A DNA stretch of 28,992 bases from Gonium pectorale (lineage: Eukaryota > Chlorophyta > Chlorophyceae > Chlamydomonadales > Volvocaceae): contig LSYV01000009.1 in assembly GCA_001584585.1 (NCBI GenBank), positions 2,719,942 to 2,748,933 on the forward strand, read 5' to 3'. The notes under the pieces are model-generated. The model was not told the origin of the DNA. It ran no database searches and was given only the letters and a program-made list of their open reading frames with translations. Shown here piece by piece: positions 1 through 13,300 of this stretch. The translations under genes were made by a program, and so were the position numbers. Position 1 is the stretch's first letter, and the number at the start of each line of letters is the position of its first letter.

Positions 1-32
1 GTTCCCCACCCCACAACCCGCCGTACGCCCAG

Positions 33-1334
33 GAGTTACTGTGAACCTGCTGGACTTTGAGTGGGGAATGTTCGAGGACGGCGGGAGCTCGTACGGCGGC
101 CACTCGGGGACGCTGTGGCTCAGGCCGAATGGCAACGGCTGGGGGACCGTCTGGTGCGTCAGATGGGCAGAGCAAGGAACCTTTAGTGGTGGAGCTAGCC
201 TCATCCGCCGGGCGCTGTATTAGGTTGGCCCACTGCGCTAGCTGGATGATGCTCCGTCGGCACATGCGGAGCCGGCGGCAACGCGTTGAATTGCGCTGTT
301 CACGCGATTGGAGGCAGGCGCGCCAGGCGCCCCGTCCTACCCGTCCATCACAGACGTTTGCCCCCGCCCCGCCCAGCAAAATGAAGCAAGCCAGCCACAC
401 AGGACGCAGGGCTCCGCTGCTCGTGTTGCACATACATTGATTGAGTGGGTGGCCAGAGTGACTAGGTAGCCATCACGCCTCCGTCCGTGGATTGATGGCC
501 ACCTGCTGTTCATTATGCATACATTCGTCAGCACACATGCGCATACACGGCACACGTGGCGACGACCCCGATATACTCGCCACGGAAGGCCGCGCCCCGC
601 CCGGTTCCCGCTTGCTTGCATCGCCCGCAGCGATGACTTGTTCACGAACCGGGAGGCGAACGCCTTCTGCGTCAGCGCCGGCTACCGCTCAGGCTCCGTC
701 AAGCCCTCGCAGACCGGCTGGGGGAACATCTGGATGGTGCGTGCCGTACACACCATGCGACGTACGGCGGGCCGCATTCACGCGCATGTACACATACGTA
801 CGGGGGCTCGTTTCATCGCGGTGCGGCGCCGCGCATGGTGACTGTCAAGCAGCGGCGGTAGGCTTGGGCTTGCCCTCGCTTACTTGCGTCTGTGTGTGTG
901 TGCCCGCTGCCTGCGCTGCTGCTGGAGCGGGCATCGGTAGTTGTGGAGTTGAAGGACCCCGCCTGGCTGGGCGGCCTACACACAGCTCAAGCGGGATGTC
1001 ATCATACGGCTGGCGTGCGAGCGTGTGGGGTACACACGCACAGCGTGGGTACATGGTGACGTCGTTGCGCAATTGATTGGCAACTCCGTCCGGAAGCAGC
1101 CGCCGCGGGCAGCTCGTTGTTGTTGGGGTCCGTCACCAGCACCGCACGCAGTAGAAATGACGTACGACCGCGCCCAACTCGGACCGATCATGCGCCCCTC
1201 CATCCACCAGGACGACGTGCAGTGCCCAAACGTCACCAGCGCCTCGGTGCCACCGTCCGGAGCCCAGTGCACGTTCGCGGGCTGGGACGTGCACGACTGC
1301 GACCACGGCGAGGACGTCGCGATAAGCTGCAGAG
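33..1334 (+). CDS. SRCR domain 1 (exons 33-153, 631-736, 1211-1334)
   Basis: Three exons build about 117 residues. The first intron splits the codon of cysteine C2: TG at 152-153 joins C at 631 to read WGTVC-DD. The second intron follows IWM in phase 0 and the third exon opens DDVQC. All six group-A cysteines are present: C2 WGTVC, C3 AFC, C5 VQC, C6 AQC, C7 HDC and C8 ISC. The acidic DD after C2 and the ED of HGED, positions that bind cations in animal SRCR domains, are kept, so this is the most canonical domain here. Its first strand diverges from the usual RLVGG. The acceptor at 31-32 is inferred from phase and is the least certain border. NVTS is a possible N-glycosylation site between C5 and C6. 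Confidence 0.85.
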
Positions 1335-4300
1335 GTGCGCGCGCGGGCAGCTAACTAGCTGACAGGGTGTCGTAGGGTGTCGTTTTGGGGCGGTACGTTC
1401 CAGCGGGGTTCACGCCCATCTATCGGTGTATCTTGTAGCGCTAGCTCGGCGGTGGGTGGCGCCCGTCCATCCGGCCATGCGCGGCGGCGGGGCGGGTAGT
1501 TGCCGTTCAGTTGGAGCCTCGAACACGCTGGTATGTGCTGGTGATGCGTCATGCACAACCGGCGTTGGTACCCAAAACCCTTTCTTCCTAGTTGTACCGC
1601 CTCCTTGCTACATAGTTGGAAAAGTGCAAAGAAAGAGGCGACGCGCCACACACACAAATACACATACGCTGATATTCATGTTGCTTTTTGTTTTTGAACG
1701 AGCTGGATGACTAGTACGAGTGTCTTTCCTCCCCCCGGTAAGGCCTTCGCCTCCGACTAGTGGGCGGCAGCACTCCTACGTCGGGCCGCGTGGAAGTCTT
1801 CTTTCGAGGCGCCTGGGGGAGCATCGGGTGAGCTACACTTAGGAGTTCTATTTGACAGCCGAGTTGCGTTTGCGATGGCGGGTGCAACTGCCGTTGCAGT
1901 AGCCATTCCGGTTGCGGTCATGGTTGCGGTTGCGATGCCGTTACGGTTGCGGTTGCGTCTCAGGCGGCGTAAACCCGCTACAATGATGTTACTGCCCGAG
2001 CTGTCATGTCACATCATGTGATGATGATCGCACTGTGGAGGCCGCCAGCAGTCAGGTAATAAGGTAGGCTTTCTGGCTGGCAAAGCATGTCTCAGCACGC
2101 AAACAACAACATACAGTTGTGGAACGTGACATGTGCCCTTCACGCACACAGGCACATAGAAGGAACGACAACGGATCTTGAGGCGGCAGTAATTTGCTCG
2201 AACTTCGGCTATGCGGGCGGCATCCTGTACACGATGTACGGCGATTGGGAGTCACGTGTTTGGATGGTGCGTGACCACCAGCCTTTAGTCATGGGAGTGG
2301 GGACGGAATCCGTGCGAGCAGTAGGTTTATCCCCTTACTTGTGAGGGGGGCCGCTGGCTGTCAACCTAGAGCTCTTGGTTTTATTTGGTGGGCAGTCCGC
2401 CGTCCTTGCTTCTCATAGGGGGCGGGCCTGCCTGCGGGCTCCCTTGCTGCAGCAGGGCCTGACCGCTGCCCAGCTATTTATCTATGCTTGGCGGGCCTGG
2501 CTGGCTCGCAATCCACCCGCCCGCCGTACGTCGGCCCGCCCGCTGCAGATGGATAGGCCTGTCGGCAGTACACCACCGCCACACCCCGTTTACTTTGTAA
2601 TGCGCAGCAACAGATAGATAGATAGCCGAGCGCTGACATACATACACGCACCGCCGCCGCCACCTTTCTTCTCCATCTATGTGCACACCACTGCGGCCCT
2701 ACCTCAAACCTGTCAACTGACGCTGCTGCAGGACTGGGTCAGATGCCTCAACGAGGATGGGACCGTTCCCACGGCACTCGAGGACTGCGCTTTCAGCGGC
2801 TGGGCGGAATGGTGGCGGCCAAGAAACGTCATTGGCGTGAACTGCACAGGTGAAGGCGCATGGCGCTTTCTCCCATGCGATGCTTACTTGGCGGTCGTGG
2901 CTATCCAGATATTTAACCTGCATCTGCGTGCGGGGCCGTGCGGGGCCGTGGTCGTTGACGCTCGCACGCACCCAGCTCGTTCGATCGGAGGCACGCGGAA
3001 TCTTTTCAATGTATCACCTATCCCTGTATCACCCCTGTATCACCCCCGCTTTGCAATGCACGCAGGTATTCCGCCCTCCCCGCCGTCGCCCCGGCCGTCG
3101 CCGCCGCCCCGGCCGTCGCCGCCGCCCCCGCGGTCGCCACCAAGCCCTCGGCCTTCACCGCCCGCTCCGCCGTCTCCTCCCCCGCCTCAAGGTAGGTGCG
3201 CAACAGTGGCACGTGCACAGTTGCTCTTTTCTCTTCGGGTTCTGGGCCTTACGGCGAGTCGGTCTGCAACCCCTCGCTGGGGATGGAGCCTCTGTGATCT
3301 GTATCTGTATGGCAGTTGAAACGCCGCTTGCTTGGCACTCTTCAATCCCCTCTCTCTTCTGGTAGGATGGAGCCGCATGCCCGTTGCTTAATTGCGGGCT
3401 CATTGCCGGCGGCCACTTGACCTCACATACCCGGCGCAGTGTGGACCAACCACAGCAGCGCACGCACACATACATAGCGCTCTTTGCTAGTTTTGTTTTA
3501 GTCCGGTTCTGCACTCCGTGACGCATAGGTAGGTAACATAGCGCGCGTTCAAGGAAAGCCCGCTCGCTCGTCATCCGCATGCATGCAAGCAGGCATGTAC
3601 TCCAGCCAGACCCCACCACTCCCATGACGGGAGCTGCCTCGATCGGGGCTGTATGTCCTCCGCAGCCACGTATCCACATATACACACACACGCATGCCCG
3701 CACGATATCTCCTCCTTGCTGGGCACCTGCCAGCGAGCCATCGCTGACATGTATACGTGTGAGCGCAGGTCCTTGACCGTGATACCTTGCATACTACATG
3801 CCTTGAGAAAAGATTATCATCACCCGCTACCGCACGCAGCCTACCCCGTCCGCCTGGTGGGCGGCCAGACGGAGCAGTCTGGCCGCCTGGAGATCCTGTA
3901 CAACGGAGTCTGGGGCACCGTGTGCTAGTAAGTGGTGTGCCTGCCTGCTGGGCTGGAGGAACAGGGCCGTACGGCGACACGGCCTGCTTCTTGTGTACGA
4001 GACGGCGGGGCCACAGGAATGTGGCATGCAGCCTCAAGTCCTTCCGTACTGCCGTACTGCCTGTGGGCTGGTTGTGGTGTAGGTCCGCCCTTCTGCTTCC
4101 AAAGGGGGCATCCATAATAACGGCTACATCGCCTTCGTTCGTTCGTTCGTTCGTTGTGCCCTCGTGTGTGTGTGTGTGTGTATGCGTTGCCAGAAGACGG
4201 AAACGCTGTCCTCTCTGGCCGTAGGTGCGTCCCTCGCTTTCGCCCCACCTGCGTGCGTGCGCCCCACCTGCCCATCCACCGCCCGCCCCCGCATGCAGCA

Positions 4301-7300
4301 ATTACTTTGGCGACCGCGAGGCCACCGTGGTTTGCAACATGCTCGGGTACAGCTCCGGAACGTACTGGCTCGCGTACTGGAACGACCCGAGCCCCATGCC
4401 GATTTGGATGGTGAGCGACGATCAATCCCGGCTGATGTGTGTATATTACCGTGTTGGTTGCGGACTTGCGACTTGAAGCACGTCGGCTTGAATCTTCTGC
4501 GCAAGCTGGAGGCGCAGATCTCTGTCGTAAGCGTAGTTACGCAGGTTTTTGTGCATGTATGCGCAGAACGGAAAGGGCGGGCTTTCCTAGGCTTCTGTCT
4601 TGATAAGGAGGCAACAGGAGTGGGATGCCCCGGATGGAGATCCCATGCGAGCGAGGCACGGGGAGTCAAGGGATTGCGAAGGCGGGCAGGCAGAGCAGCC
4701 ACTGAATGCTGACATGCACATAGAGCAAGCAGCAGCAGCGCCTCGCTACAGCGCATCGTACCAAATCTGACCTGGAGTGGATCTGCCGTAACGGCGCCCG
4801 CTCCGCCCGCCCGCAGGACTGGGTCCAATGCGACGAAGTCGACGGCGTGCGACCGGGCGCTCTGCACCTGTGCAGCTTCGGAGGCTGGGGCGTAGTGTCC
4901 TCGTGGTGCAGGTGCGCGGGAGCCATCCAGCCATCTATCCATCCCGCCGGCGAGAGCGTATGCACACATGCCTCGATCGGCGCGCTCCGAGCTCGGGCAC
5001 GGGCACGGGCGCCAGCCCGCTTGTTTCCGGCGTCGGTCGGTCCATCCCGGTCTACCCATTCTAGATAGTCATGGCACCCGCCTGCCGGCAACCCTACCTA
5101 CCTGCTTGTTGGCCCCTGTGTAGGGTTACGGTGTCTGTGCTCCGAAACAGCGCTAGCTACCACGCATGCAAGCGCGCGGCGCGTTCCGGCCCTGGCGTGT
5201 CGCGTCGCCGGCCCCTTCCCCCCGCCCCGCTCCTTATTCCGCGCAGCCTGACCTGCCTCCAGTCGTGCTTTGACTCCTATCTTTCATGACACTCCCCACG
5301 TCCTCAGCCACTACTATGACGTCAGCGTCGCGTGCAAAGGTGGGTGGGTGGGTGGGAGACTGGCCAGGCAAACGGACACTTGTACGCGCGTCGTTGGTTG
5401 GTTGGTTGGTGCGGTAGGTCGGATTGAAGCGACCATCTGCTTGCGAGATGAATGCGAAAGGCAGCTACACACCCTGAAATGACGAGAGCGAGCGATCACG
5501 GCCGGTACACATCATGGTGCTCAAACGGCCGGGACAGTTGAGCGGTTGCTTGGTGGTCACAGACCTGCAGATAGGCTAGCCCAACATATAGAGGGATGGG
5601 CCAGCTATCCAGAACGCTGATGCGTCGTACCTGCTGTATGGCGTCGCGGTTGAAAGGTACCCATTGGCCTCCGTGCTGCTAGTGCTGCCTTGGCCCGCCC
5701 CTCGCAGGACCCCGAGGTCCATCCCCACCTCCGCCGGCGCCTCCTGCGCCTCCCGCGCCGCCGCCGCGCCGTCCAACGCCGCCAGCCCCGCGCTCGCCGC
5801 CTCCACTACCCGCCACAGCAGGTGCGGTTGCACACTGTCGTCAAGATGTACGCCCCTTGATCGACCTGGTTTAGCTCTGGCCCATGCCCCATGAGTAGTC
5901 CCATCGACCGACATGTTGTTATGTGTCGGCGGCCCAGTGCAGCAGTGCGTGGGGCACTAGCTGTCACCAATCCGTTTCTTGTATGTAGGAATCGGTGCCT
6001 GACAGCGCTTCCAAAGGACACGGATATGCGGTCCTTTGGTCGCCTGCCTGCCGGCTGCCTCAGCCGCTGCCGGAGCTCTGCGCACGCGGCTGGGTCCAGC
6101 GGTCTAGCCCCCCTGGATTGCTTTATTTCGCTCTGCTCGCTTCCATTCCGGACCGTATATCTCATTCTTCGCAGAGGGGCGCGTCCGCCTGGTGGGCGGC
6201 GGCCAGACCGGCGGAGTGCTGTACGGCACGGTCCTGGTCTTCCACGCCGGCCAGTGGGGCACCGTCTTGGACTACGGCTGGGACTGGCGGGACGCGGTCG
6301 TGGTGTGCAGGTGCGTGGGTGCGGGCTCGTTCCTCCTACTGGGAAGGCGGGCTCAGCAGGGTGAAATTGTGGTGGGGTGAGGGCGCGCCGCGCGGGTAGC
6401 ATGGCCAACGCATGGATGCGCCAGACGCACTTATTAGTGTGTCCGCTTGTCGCGTCACCTGCGCGTCCTCCGTCGTTCATCTATCTTCCCGCCGGTTGGA
6501 CTCCCATCCGGTCACGGCAGCGGTTAGTGGGGTGCCCTTTGCACTCCCTCCCAGCAGCCCCGTCTCATCTTCTACTCCTTGCCGCTTCCTCATCATCACC
6601 CTGCCTCCTTTGTCGCACACCCACACGCAGGCAGCTCGGCTGGACGTCTGGCACCGCCTCCTGGGGAAGCGAGTTCGGGGGAGGAAGGTAAGGACGGAGT
6701 GATGAGCCAGGGCGAGTAACATACGTCACCGCATGCAAGTGCTTGACAGTCAGCGAGTATGGACGCCCTGCCTGAACCTGGCGTACGATGAGCGCCTGCC
6801 TTTCTATATTTCAATCGTTCCGGAAGCCATTGTAGCATGAGGTACGGTCCTCGCGCAGTGGGCCGGTGTGGGTGTCAAACGTTCGCTGTGGCTGGTACGA
6901 GTCATCCATCCTCAACTGCGCGAGCGACGGCTGGTCGGGCATCCACAACTCGGGCAACCACGACCGGGACGCCGGCGTGCGGTGCTACAACGGTAAGCAC
7001 GGCCCCCATTGGCCAAGCAAGCATGCACCCAAAGGCCATTGCGGCGCGGGCGCTTCGGCGAAGCGCGTCGGCTGGATGGATGGGTGGGGCCTGGCGCGGC
7101 CTAGGCCTTGTACTGGTCCCACACGCTGCTGGGCGGCGGGCCTGGGCGTCACGTGGCAGATGTGGCAGATATTGTTCGAGGGATTCCGTACAACCTACCC
7201 TTTCATGCTTGCTTGCTTGCGCATGGGACTGTTGGGTAGCGCGCGACGGCTAGGGTCTTGGATGGCATGCTGGCGTACGGCTCCGCACGAGCATGCACGA

Positions 7301-10300
7301 GCACAACCAAGGGCAGCGCTCATGCTTACCTGGCTCGGCCGTGCGATGATCATCATGCGCACCCAAACGGCGTTGCAAGGACCTAGACAACTGATCCTGT
7401 AAAACTGCCGCCGACGCTGCTGCTCAGTCCGCGTGCGCCGCCGATCCCCACTGCCCGCAGCCACCGTGGGCTCCCGCCCGCCGACCGACGGGGCGCTGCG
7501 GCTGGTGGGCGTCAACGCATCGGCGGGAGTGGGCACCCTGGAGGTGAGGGACGGACGGGCCCGCCCTGGGGAGCGAGGTCCGACAGATGGTTAGGTGGCT
7601 AAGGCAAAGAGACGAAAGAGTGCGCGCTGCTCAGCCCTCTCTTGGTGCTTGACCTGCTCGCGTGGCGCATCACGAGCGAGAGAGGGAATGCCCGAGGTCA
7701 CCAGGGCGGGAGTGGGTGGGTGGGTGCGTTGGAGGGTGAGCCCACCCCCGCCATACATACATAGCACGCCCCGAGTGTATCCAGGCAACTCGCGCATCCC
7801 GCTGTCTGTCCGCAGATCTGGTACTCAGGCACCTGGGGAGGCATCTACTCGGATGGGGCCTTCCACTGGAGGAACGCTGCGGTGGCGTGCCGGTGCGGGT
7901 TGGCGCGTGGCGGGGCAGGGCGGGCAGGACGTCCACCCGTGGGTGCAACGTCCACAGGGCGCTGCGGATGACCCGGCGACGCGATCCCGCTCCAGCCCGC
8001 ATGTCTCTGTAGTATACGCCTAAGTACCATTTGCAGCAAGTACCCGGTGAGGCGTAGAAACGTAAGGCCTCGCCAAGCACGCCAAGGGCAACATACATGC
8101 GTACGGCACTCGCACGGCACGTGTGCAGAAGGGGACGGCACGGCGCATCCCTGGTCCCCCACCAACCCGACGGCCCTGGTGTCCCTTCCTCGCAACTGTA
8201 GTAAATGTGCTTGTGTTCGCCTTTGTTGCGCGCGCAGGCAGCTGGGCTGGCTGACGGGGACTGGCGTCTCAATGGGCTTCCTGGGGGGCGGCAGCGAGTA
8301 AGTAGCGTCGCTCTAGCGCCTGTGGGATGCGTACATCAAAGCAGCACGCGACTCGAAACGAGCGACTCGGCCATGTATGCATGTGCATGAAGGGCCCATT
8401 CCGGGAGGCTGGGGGCTGGGGGCTGGGGGGCTGGTTTGCCTGCCTGTGCTGCCGGAGGATGTGTGCGATCGGTGGGTCTTGGATGGCTGCCCGCCCGACG
8501 CCGGCTGCCGGATGTTTGTGTGCCATGCCGGCGAGCGTCGGGCCAGCACAGCAGCACACCAGCACACCAGCACCGCAGGCATGGATTGCGGGCATTCGGC
8601 GGCGTTGGCGTTGGCGTTGGCGTTCCGGGCCTGCGTGTTCCCGCGTGTCCCAAACTCCGCCGGCCAGCGCGCTCCTGCTGATGCGCCCGGGCGCGCACGC
8701 GTGTCGCTGCCCATCGCTGTCGGCGCGCAGGTCGCAGGTGCTTTGGATGTCGGGGCTCAACTGCGCCGGAACTGAGAGCCGTCTCGTGGACTGCACGAAC
8801 GGCGGCCTGTACGAGCGACCGACGTACCCGACCCTGTATGGCGCGGGAGTGGTGTGCAGTAACGGTACGGTGGTGGTTGGGTCGGTAGCCGGTAGCGATC
8901 GAGGGTTAGTTGGACCGCAGGGCCGCGGGGCCGTGTGCTTCCTCTTCAGCAAGCCTCCCCCGGCCCGCGCCGGGGGGGGGGCGAGGCGGTTACACGAGGA
9001 CCACGGGGCGATGAATTGTACCGGCCCGCTCATCGCTGCTGGGCGTATGTACTTTGTCCTCAGGGGCAATCTGCACCCGTACGAGGTAGACAGCTGGTTC
9101 CTTCTCCGCCCTCACCACCGCGCGTCGACACACGGCCGCTACCGAGCGCGCCCTCCCTTCCCTACTCACGGCGTTTGAATATTTCCTCTTGCGCCAGCCC
9201 TTTGTCCCGCCTTCTCGTGCGTGTTCGTGCCGCCGCCGTCGAGCGCGGTGCCCCGCCCACACGCCCCACCCATCCCATAAACACACGCGCCCAAACGCGC
9301 GCAGAGACCCGCCGTTACGGAGACCTCCGCCTGGTGGGACCTGAGGCGTCGAGCGGCCTCGGCGTCGTGGAGGTGGGTGGTGGTGCCCCGCCGCCGCCCC
9401 TGCTAAGCACTGGCTTGCCGTTCTTGTTCTGAAGCATTCTTCGTAACGCGGGAGATGCAACGAGAATGCAACAAGGGGCGGGGCGGCTGCGCGCACACCT
9501 GCTGGATGCGTGGTCCTTGGTGACCGACTCTTATGTTCTATTTGCTGCCATCGAGGTCCTGAACTGCATCTGCAATACACGTCATTCCGGGGGGGTGCGT
9601 GGAGTGTGTGCGCGAGCCCACGTGCGTATTCACATCGGCGTCCGCAGGTCTGGCTGGGGCACTGGGGGGGCGTGAGGATTACTTGGTGACGTGCTGCATG
9701 CACACGGCTGGCTGGGCCGCCTGGCGCGTGTACGTGGGCGATTGCGGCGCATGCTCGCTTGCACGCACCGTCCGTCGTCCGCGGCTCGATCGCAAGCCGG
9801 CGCGCGTGGCGGCCCCACACGGTGGCCCCACACCTCGACCCGTGCGTGGGCGTGCGTGCGTTCGTGTGCCGCCTTCGTGCAGGTTTGGATTCACAACGCC
9901 TGGGGGTCGATCTTCACCAACGAGTACAGCAAGGAGAGCAACTGGATGAACGCCGTCGTGGCGTGCAGGTGTGTGTGCGTGTGGATCGCAAGCATTATTG
10001 TCGGGCGTAGGGCAAGCGCAGCTGGCCTGCTACATATTTCCGGCGCATGCGTTTGTCGATCTCCGATGCGAATGCGAAATCCGCGAATGTACACAAGGAC
10101 CTAAGCCAAATTGTCGCCATGTATCCAATGCCCTCCTCCGTCCCGCAGGCAGCTCGGCTGGGCGGGCGGCGCCCCCGTGTCCCAGCAACTCAGCGACGGT
10201 AGCACGTAAGGTTTCGGGACGTCACCGCTTTACCCTTCCTTGGGGGCGACCATAGAGCAGAATAAAGTGAATCTCGTAACCCTGCACAGTTTTGCGCTCG

Positions 10301-13300
10301 CTTCTACGCACGATCTGACGGCTCAGGCTCGTGCCTCCAGCTAGATCACCGGCCCGCTTGGCCGCTTTTACGTATCACCCCGCCAGCCCCCTTGCCCACA
10401 CTCAACCCACATCGTACCACGTGCCAGCGCAGTGCAACAGCACCATGTGCGCGCGGCCGGAATCGGTGCAAACCTGCAAAGTAGTGGCCGATCGAGCGGC
10501 ATCGATCCGCCCCCAGGGCCATCGCCTGACTCAATTGTGCGCCTGGCGCCGTGCGTGCCGGTCATCAGATGTGACGAGAGCTTCCGTTGATTTGGAAATC
10601 CATCCAGTGCCAGCGCCGAGGAATGCAAGAACGTGTCGCGTGCCCAAGGCCTGCCGTACCACGGCGCCCAACACACATTACAGGCCAAACAAACAGCGAG
10701 CCGCCGTCCACCGCCTGGCTTTCTTATGCTGCTGCTTTTATTCACAGGACGTTGATAACGTGGCACATCCGGTCGCGGTGCGCGACGTGGCAGTGGAACA
10801 CGTCACGCCTGATGGACTGCGCGTACGACTCACCAGCGGCGTACGGCGAGTGGCGCGACGGACACGCGTACGACATGAAGGTCCGCTGCAACAACGGTGC
10901 GTACATAAGCAGGGAGGCCACTTGCCATACATACGCTTCGTATACTGGTACATGCACGCATTGAACATGGACGTACCAATACAACAGCACGGACTGCCCG
11001 ATCCCTCGCCCGCCGTACGGTGCGCAGATACACACCCGCCCGAAGGCACGATCCGGCTCGTGCCGCAACCTTTCTATCCAACGCCGGATGCTGGCGCGTT
11101 GCAGGTGCGAGCGGGGGGGGGGTCACCTGCTGCTGGCCGCGCTGGGGCCTGCTGCCTGCAAGGCCAGGCCCCGCCCTCGGCGCGCGTAGGCATCCGGCCG
11201 TGCAGGGACGGCACTTGCTTGACGCGCGGTCTGTCGGTGCGCCCCATCATCGTCATCGTCATCGGGGCAGGATTACTCGAGTGCATGCGGTAGCTTCTGC
11301 TGCGCTAGTAGCCCCTACTGCTCTCAGCGGAACGGCACCCTAACGCGTGCGGCGCCCAAACGCGTACGGCGTGATGGCCATAGTCGNNNNNNNNNNNNNN
11401 NNNNNNNNNNNNNNNNNNNNNNNNNNNNNNNNNNNNNNNNNNNNNNNNNNNNNNNNNNNNCGAAGGCGTGATGTCCCTGCATGTTAGTTCGCGGCGACCA
11501 CCACCGTGGCCCCCGATGCGGCCCAGAATTCTCTCTGGGGTGACCCTATGCAATGCCGTGTTGGGGTGCGCCTAGTCTGATCCTACGTGCATCGCATGTG
11601 GGCTGGTACGCTTATGTGTGTATGTGCCTCGCTCGCTCCCCACCCCCCTGACTTCCTCCTCTGCACTTCCGCTCGTACGTTAGTCGCTTGCTGAGCTGGC
11701 TGGTTGTGTACTTGCAAACTTTGCCATCAATGCGATGCGCCTGCGACCTAGTTTACTTGCCCTCGTGCCGCCGCGCGGCCCCCTGCCTCTATCTCCTGCG
11801 GCCCTCAATCACTACCACTTTGCAAGAAGTGCATGCGCCGCAGTGCTTCATCTGGGACGCAGACCACGGGTTCTAAAAGGGCTGGTAGCCTGCGTTCCCT
11901 ATATCTTCAAGAACTGCAAAGTATTCCGTGTACTTCTCGCATCCGCGCGCAGCTCTGGTTCAATGGCATGTGGAGCTACCTGCAACTCGACAACTTGAAC
12001 TGGGTGGCGGCGCTGGCGGCGTGTCGCGAGTTCGGATACACAGCAGGGCGGCCCCTGTCGTACGCCGTTATGGGCCCCGCGTACGGCAAGTCTCACTGCG
12101 GAGGAACCGGAGGGAGCGGAGGGAGGGAGCGGACTTGTCCTGTTAGGATTCATTGGATTAATGAACGAATGCGCCTCCACGCATGTGCTTAAGGATCGCT
12201 GAGATGGAATCCGGAGAATCGTCGTCCTGTACGGGTGATGTCCCGAGCGTACCTGCGGCGGCCGCGGACCGGTCCTATTGGTATTCTCAATCGTATGCGC
12301 CACCACGCACTCAGGTGACCAGGCTGCTGACTCTCTGCCTTCGTGCGTGCAGGCTCCACGTGGTTTGGGTACGCCGCCTGCTCGGGAGCCGAGACGCGGC
12401 TGTGGGACTGCATCAGGGCAGGACAGGAGAACGAAGCTCGGGACTTCCGCTTCGTGGTGGACCCCTCCGATAACACCTACGACGCCGGAGTACAGTGCAC
12501 CAACGGTAGGCATGCCGCTGCGGTCCCGTCCAACCACCTGCCGCGGATGACCGCCAACAACTAGTAAGCGCCAATCGGCAACCACCGGCAACCGTCGGCC
12601 ACCATCATGCTTACTGCCAGGACCTTGCAAACGCGCACTGCGCAGCAGCTGTGCCACACCGGCGCTACGGCTCGGCACTGTGCCGCTGTCCCGCCATGCC
12701 TTCACTGCCCTCCCTTCCTCCGCGTGCGCGCCGCAGACACGCTGCCGCCTTACGGGACTCTGCGCCTTGCGCGGAGCCAGCGAGCCGACGAGGGACAGGT
12801 GCGCGCGCGTGTATGTGTGTTTGGGAGGGCGCTGGCTCAAGCTGCAGGCCGTTGTTTTATCTGCTTCCATCACCTTTACTTAGTTTGTTTCTGACACATG
12901 CTCTACCAATGCCCGGTGGCGCAAGCAAGTACCGCCGCACTTCCGCTCACAAACGTGCATATCTTCCCATTTCTTATCGCCGGTCGGCGCCCTCCTTCTG
13001 CCCCATGGCCACGACGCCCGCAACAGGTGGAGATTCGCACCAACGAGGGCTGGTCGGTGCTCGTGTTCCCTTTTCGCTCAAACACGCAGCCGCAGGCGTT
13101 CTCCCATCGGGACGCCGTTGTGGCGTGCAGGTGTGTGATGCCCTGCTGCTGCGGCCCTGGTGCTGGGCACTCGCCTTGCTTGGTCTACTTGGGAGTGCGT
13201 GCGCGCGCTCAACGGGAAAGGTCGTGGACGGAACGCAGGGGTGGATTACCCCACTGGGTCTACACGATGCGCAAATCTCGGACAGACCCGCCGCCAGCAG

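Noticed and set aside
3549..4301. Minus-strand open frame of 250 codons
   Set aside because: It crosses the TG and TTCG microsatellites ([15 protein letters not shown]) and overlaps SRCR-3 exons on the other strand.
4124..5059. Minus-strand open frame of 311 codons
   Set aside because: Same reason: GC-rich antisense of SRCR-3 exons and introns with no domain pattern.
3066..5821. Proline hinges as evidence for separate pherophorin genes
   Set aside because: Hinges 1 and 2 are single phase 1-1 exons linked in frame to SRCR exons on both sides; no pherophorin domain is visible.
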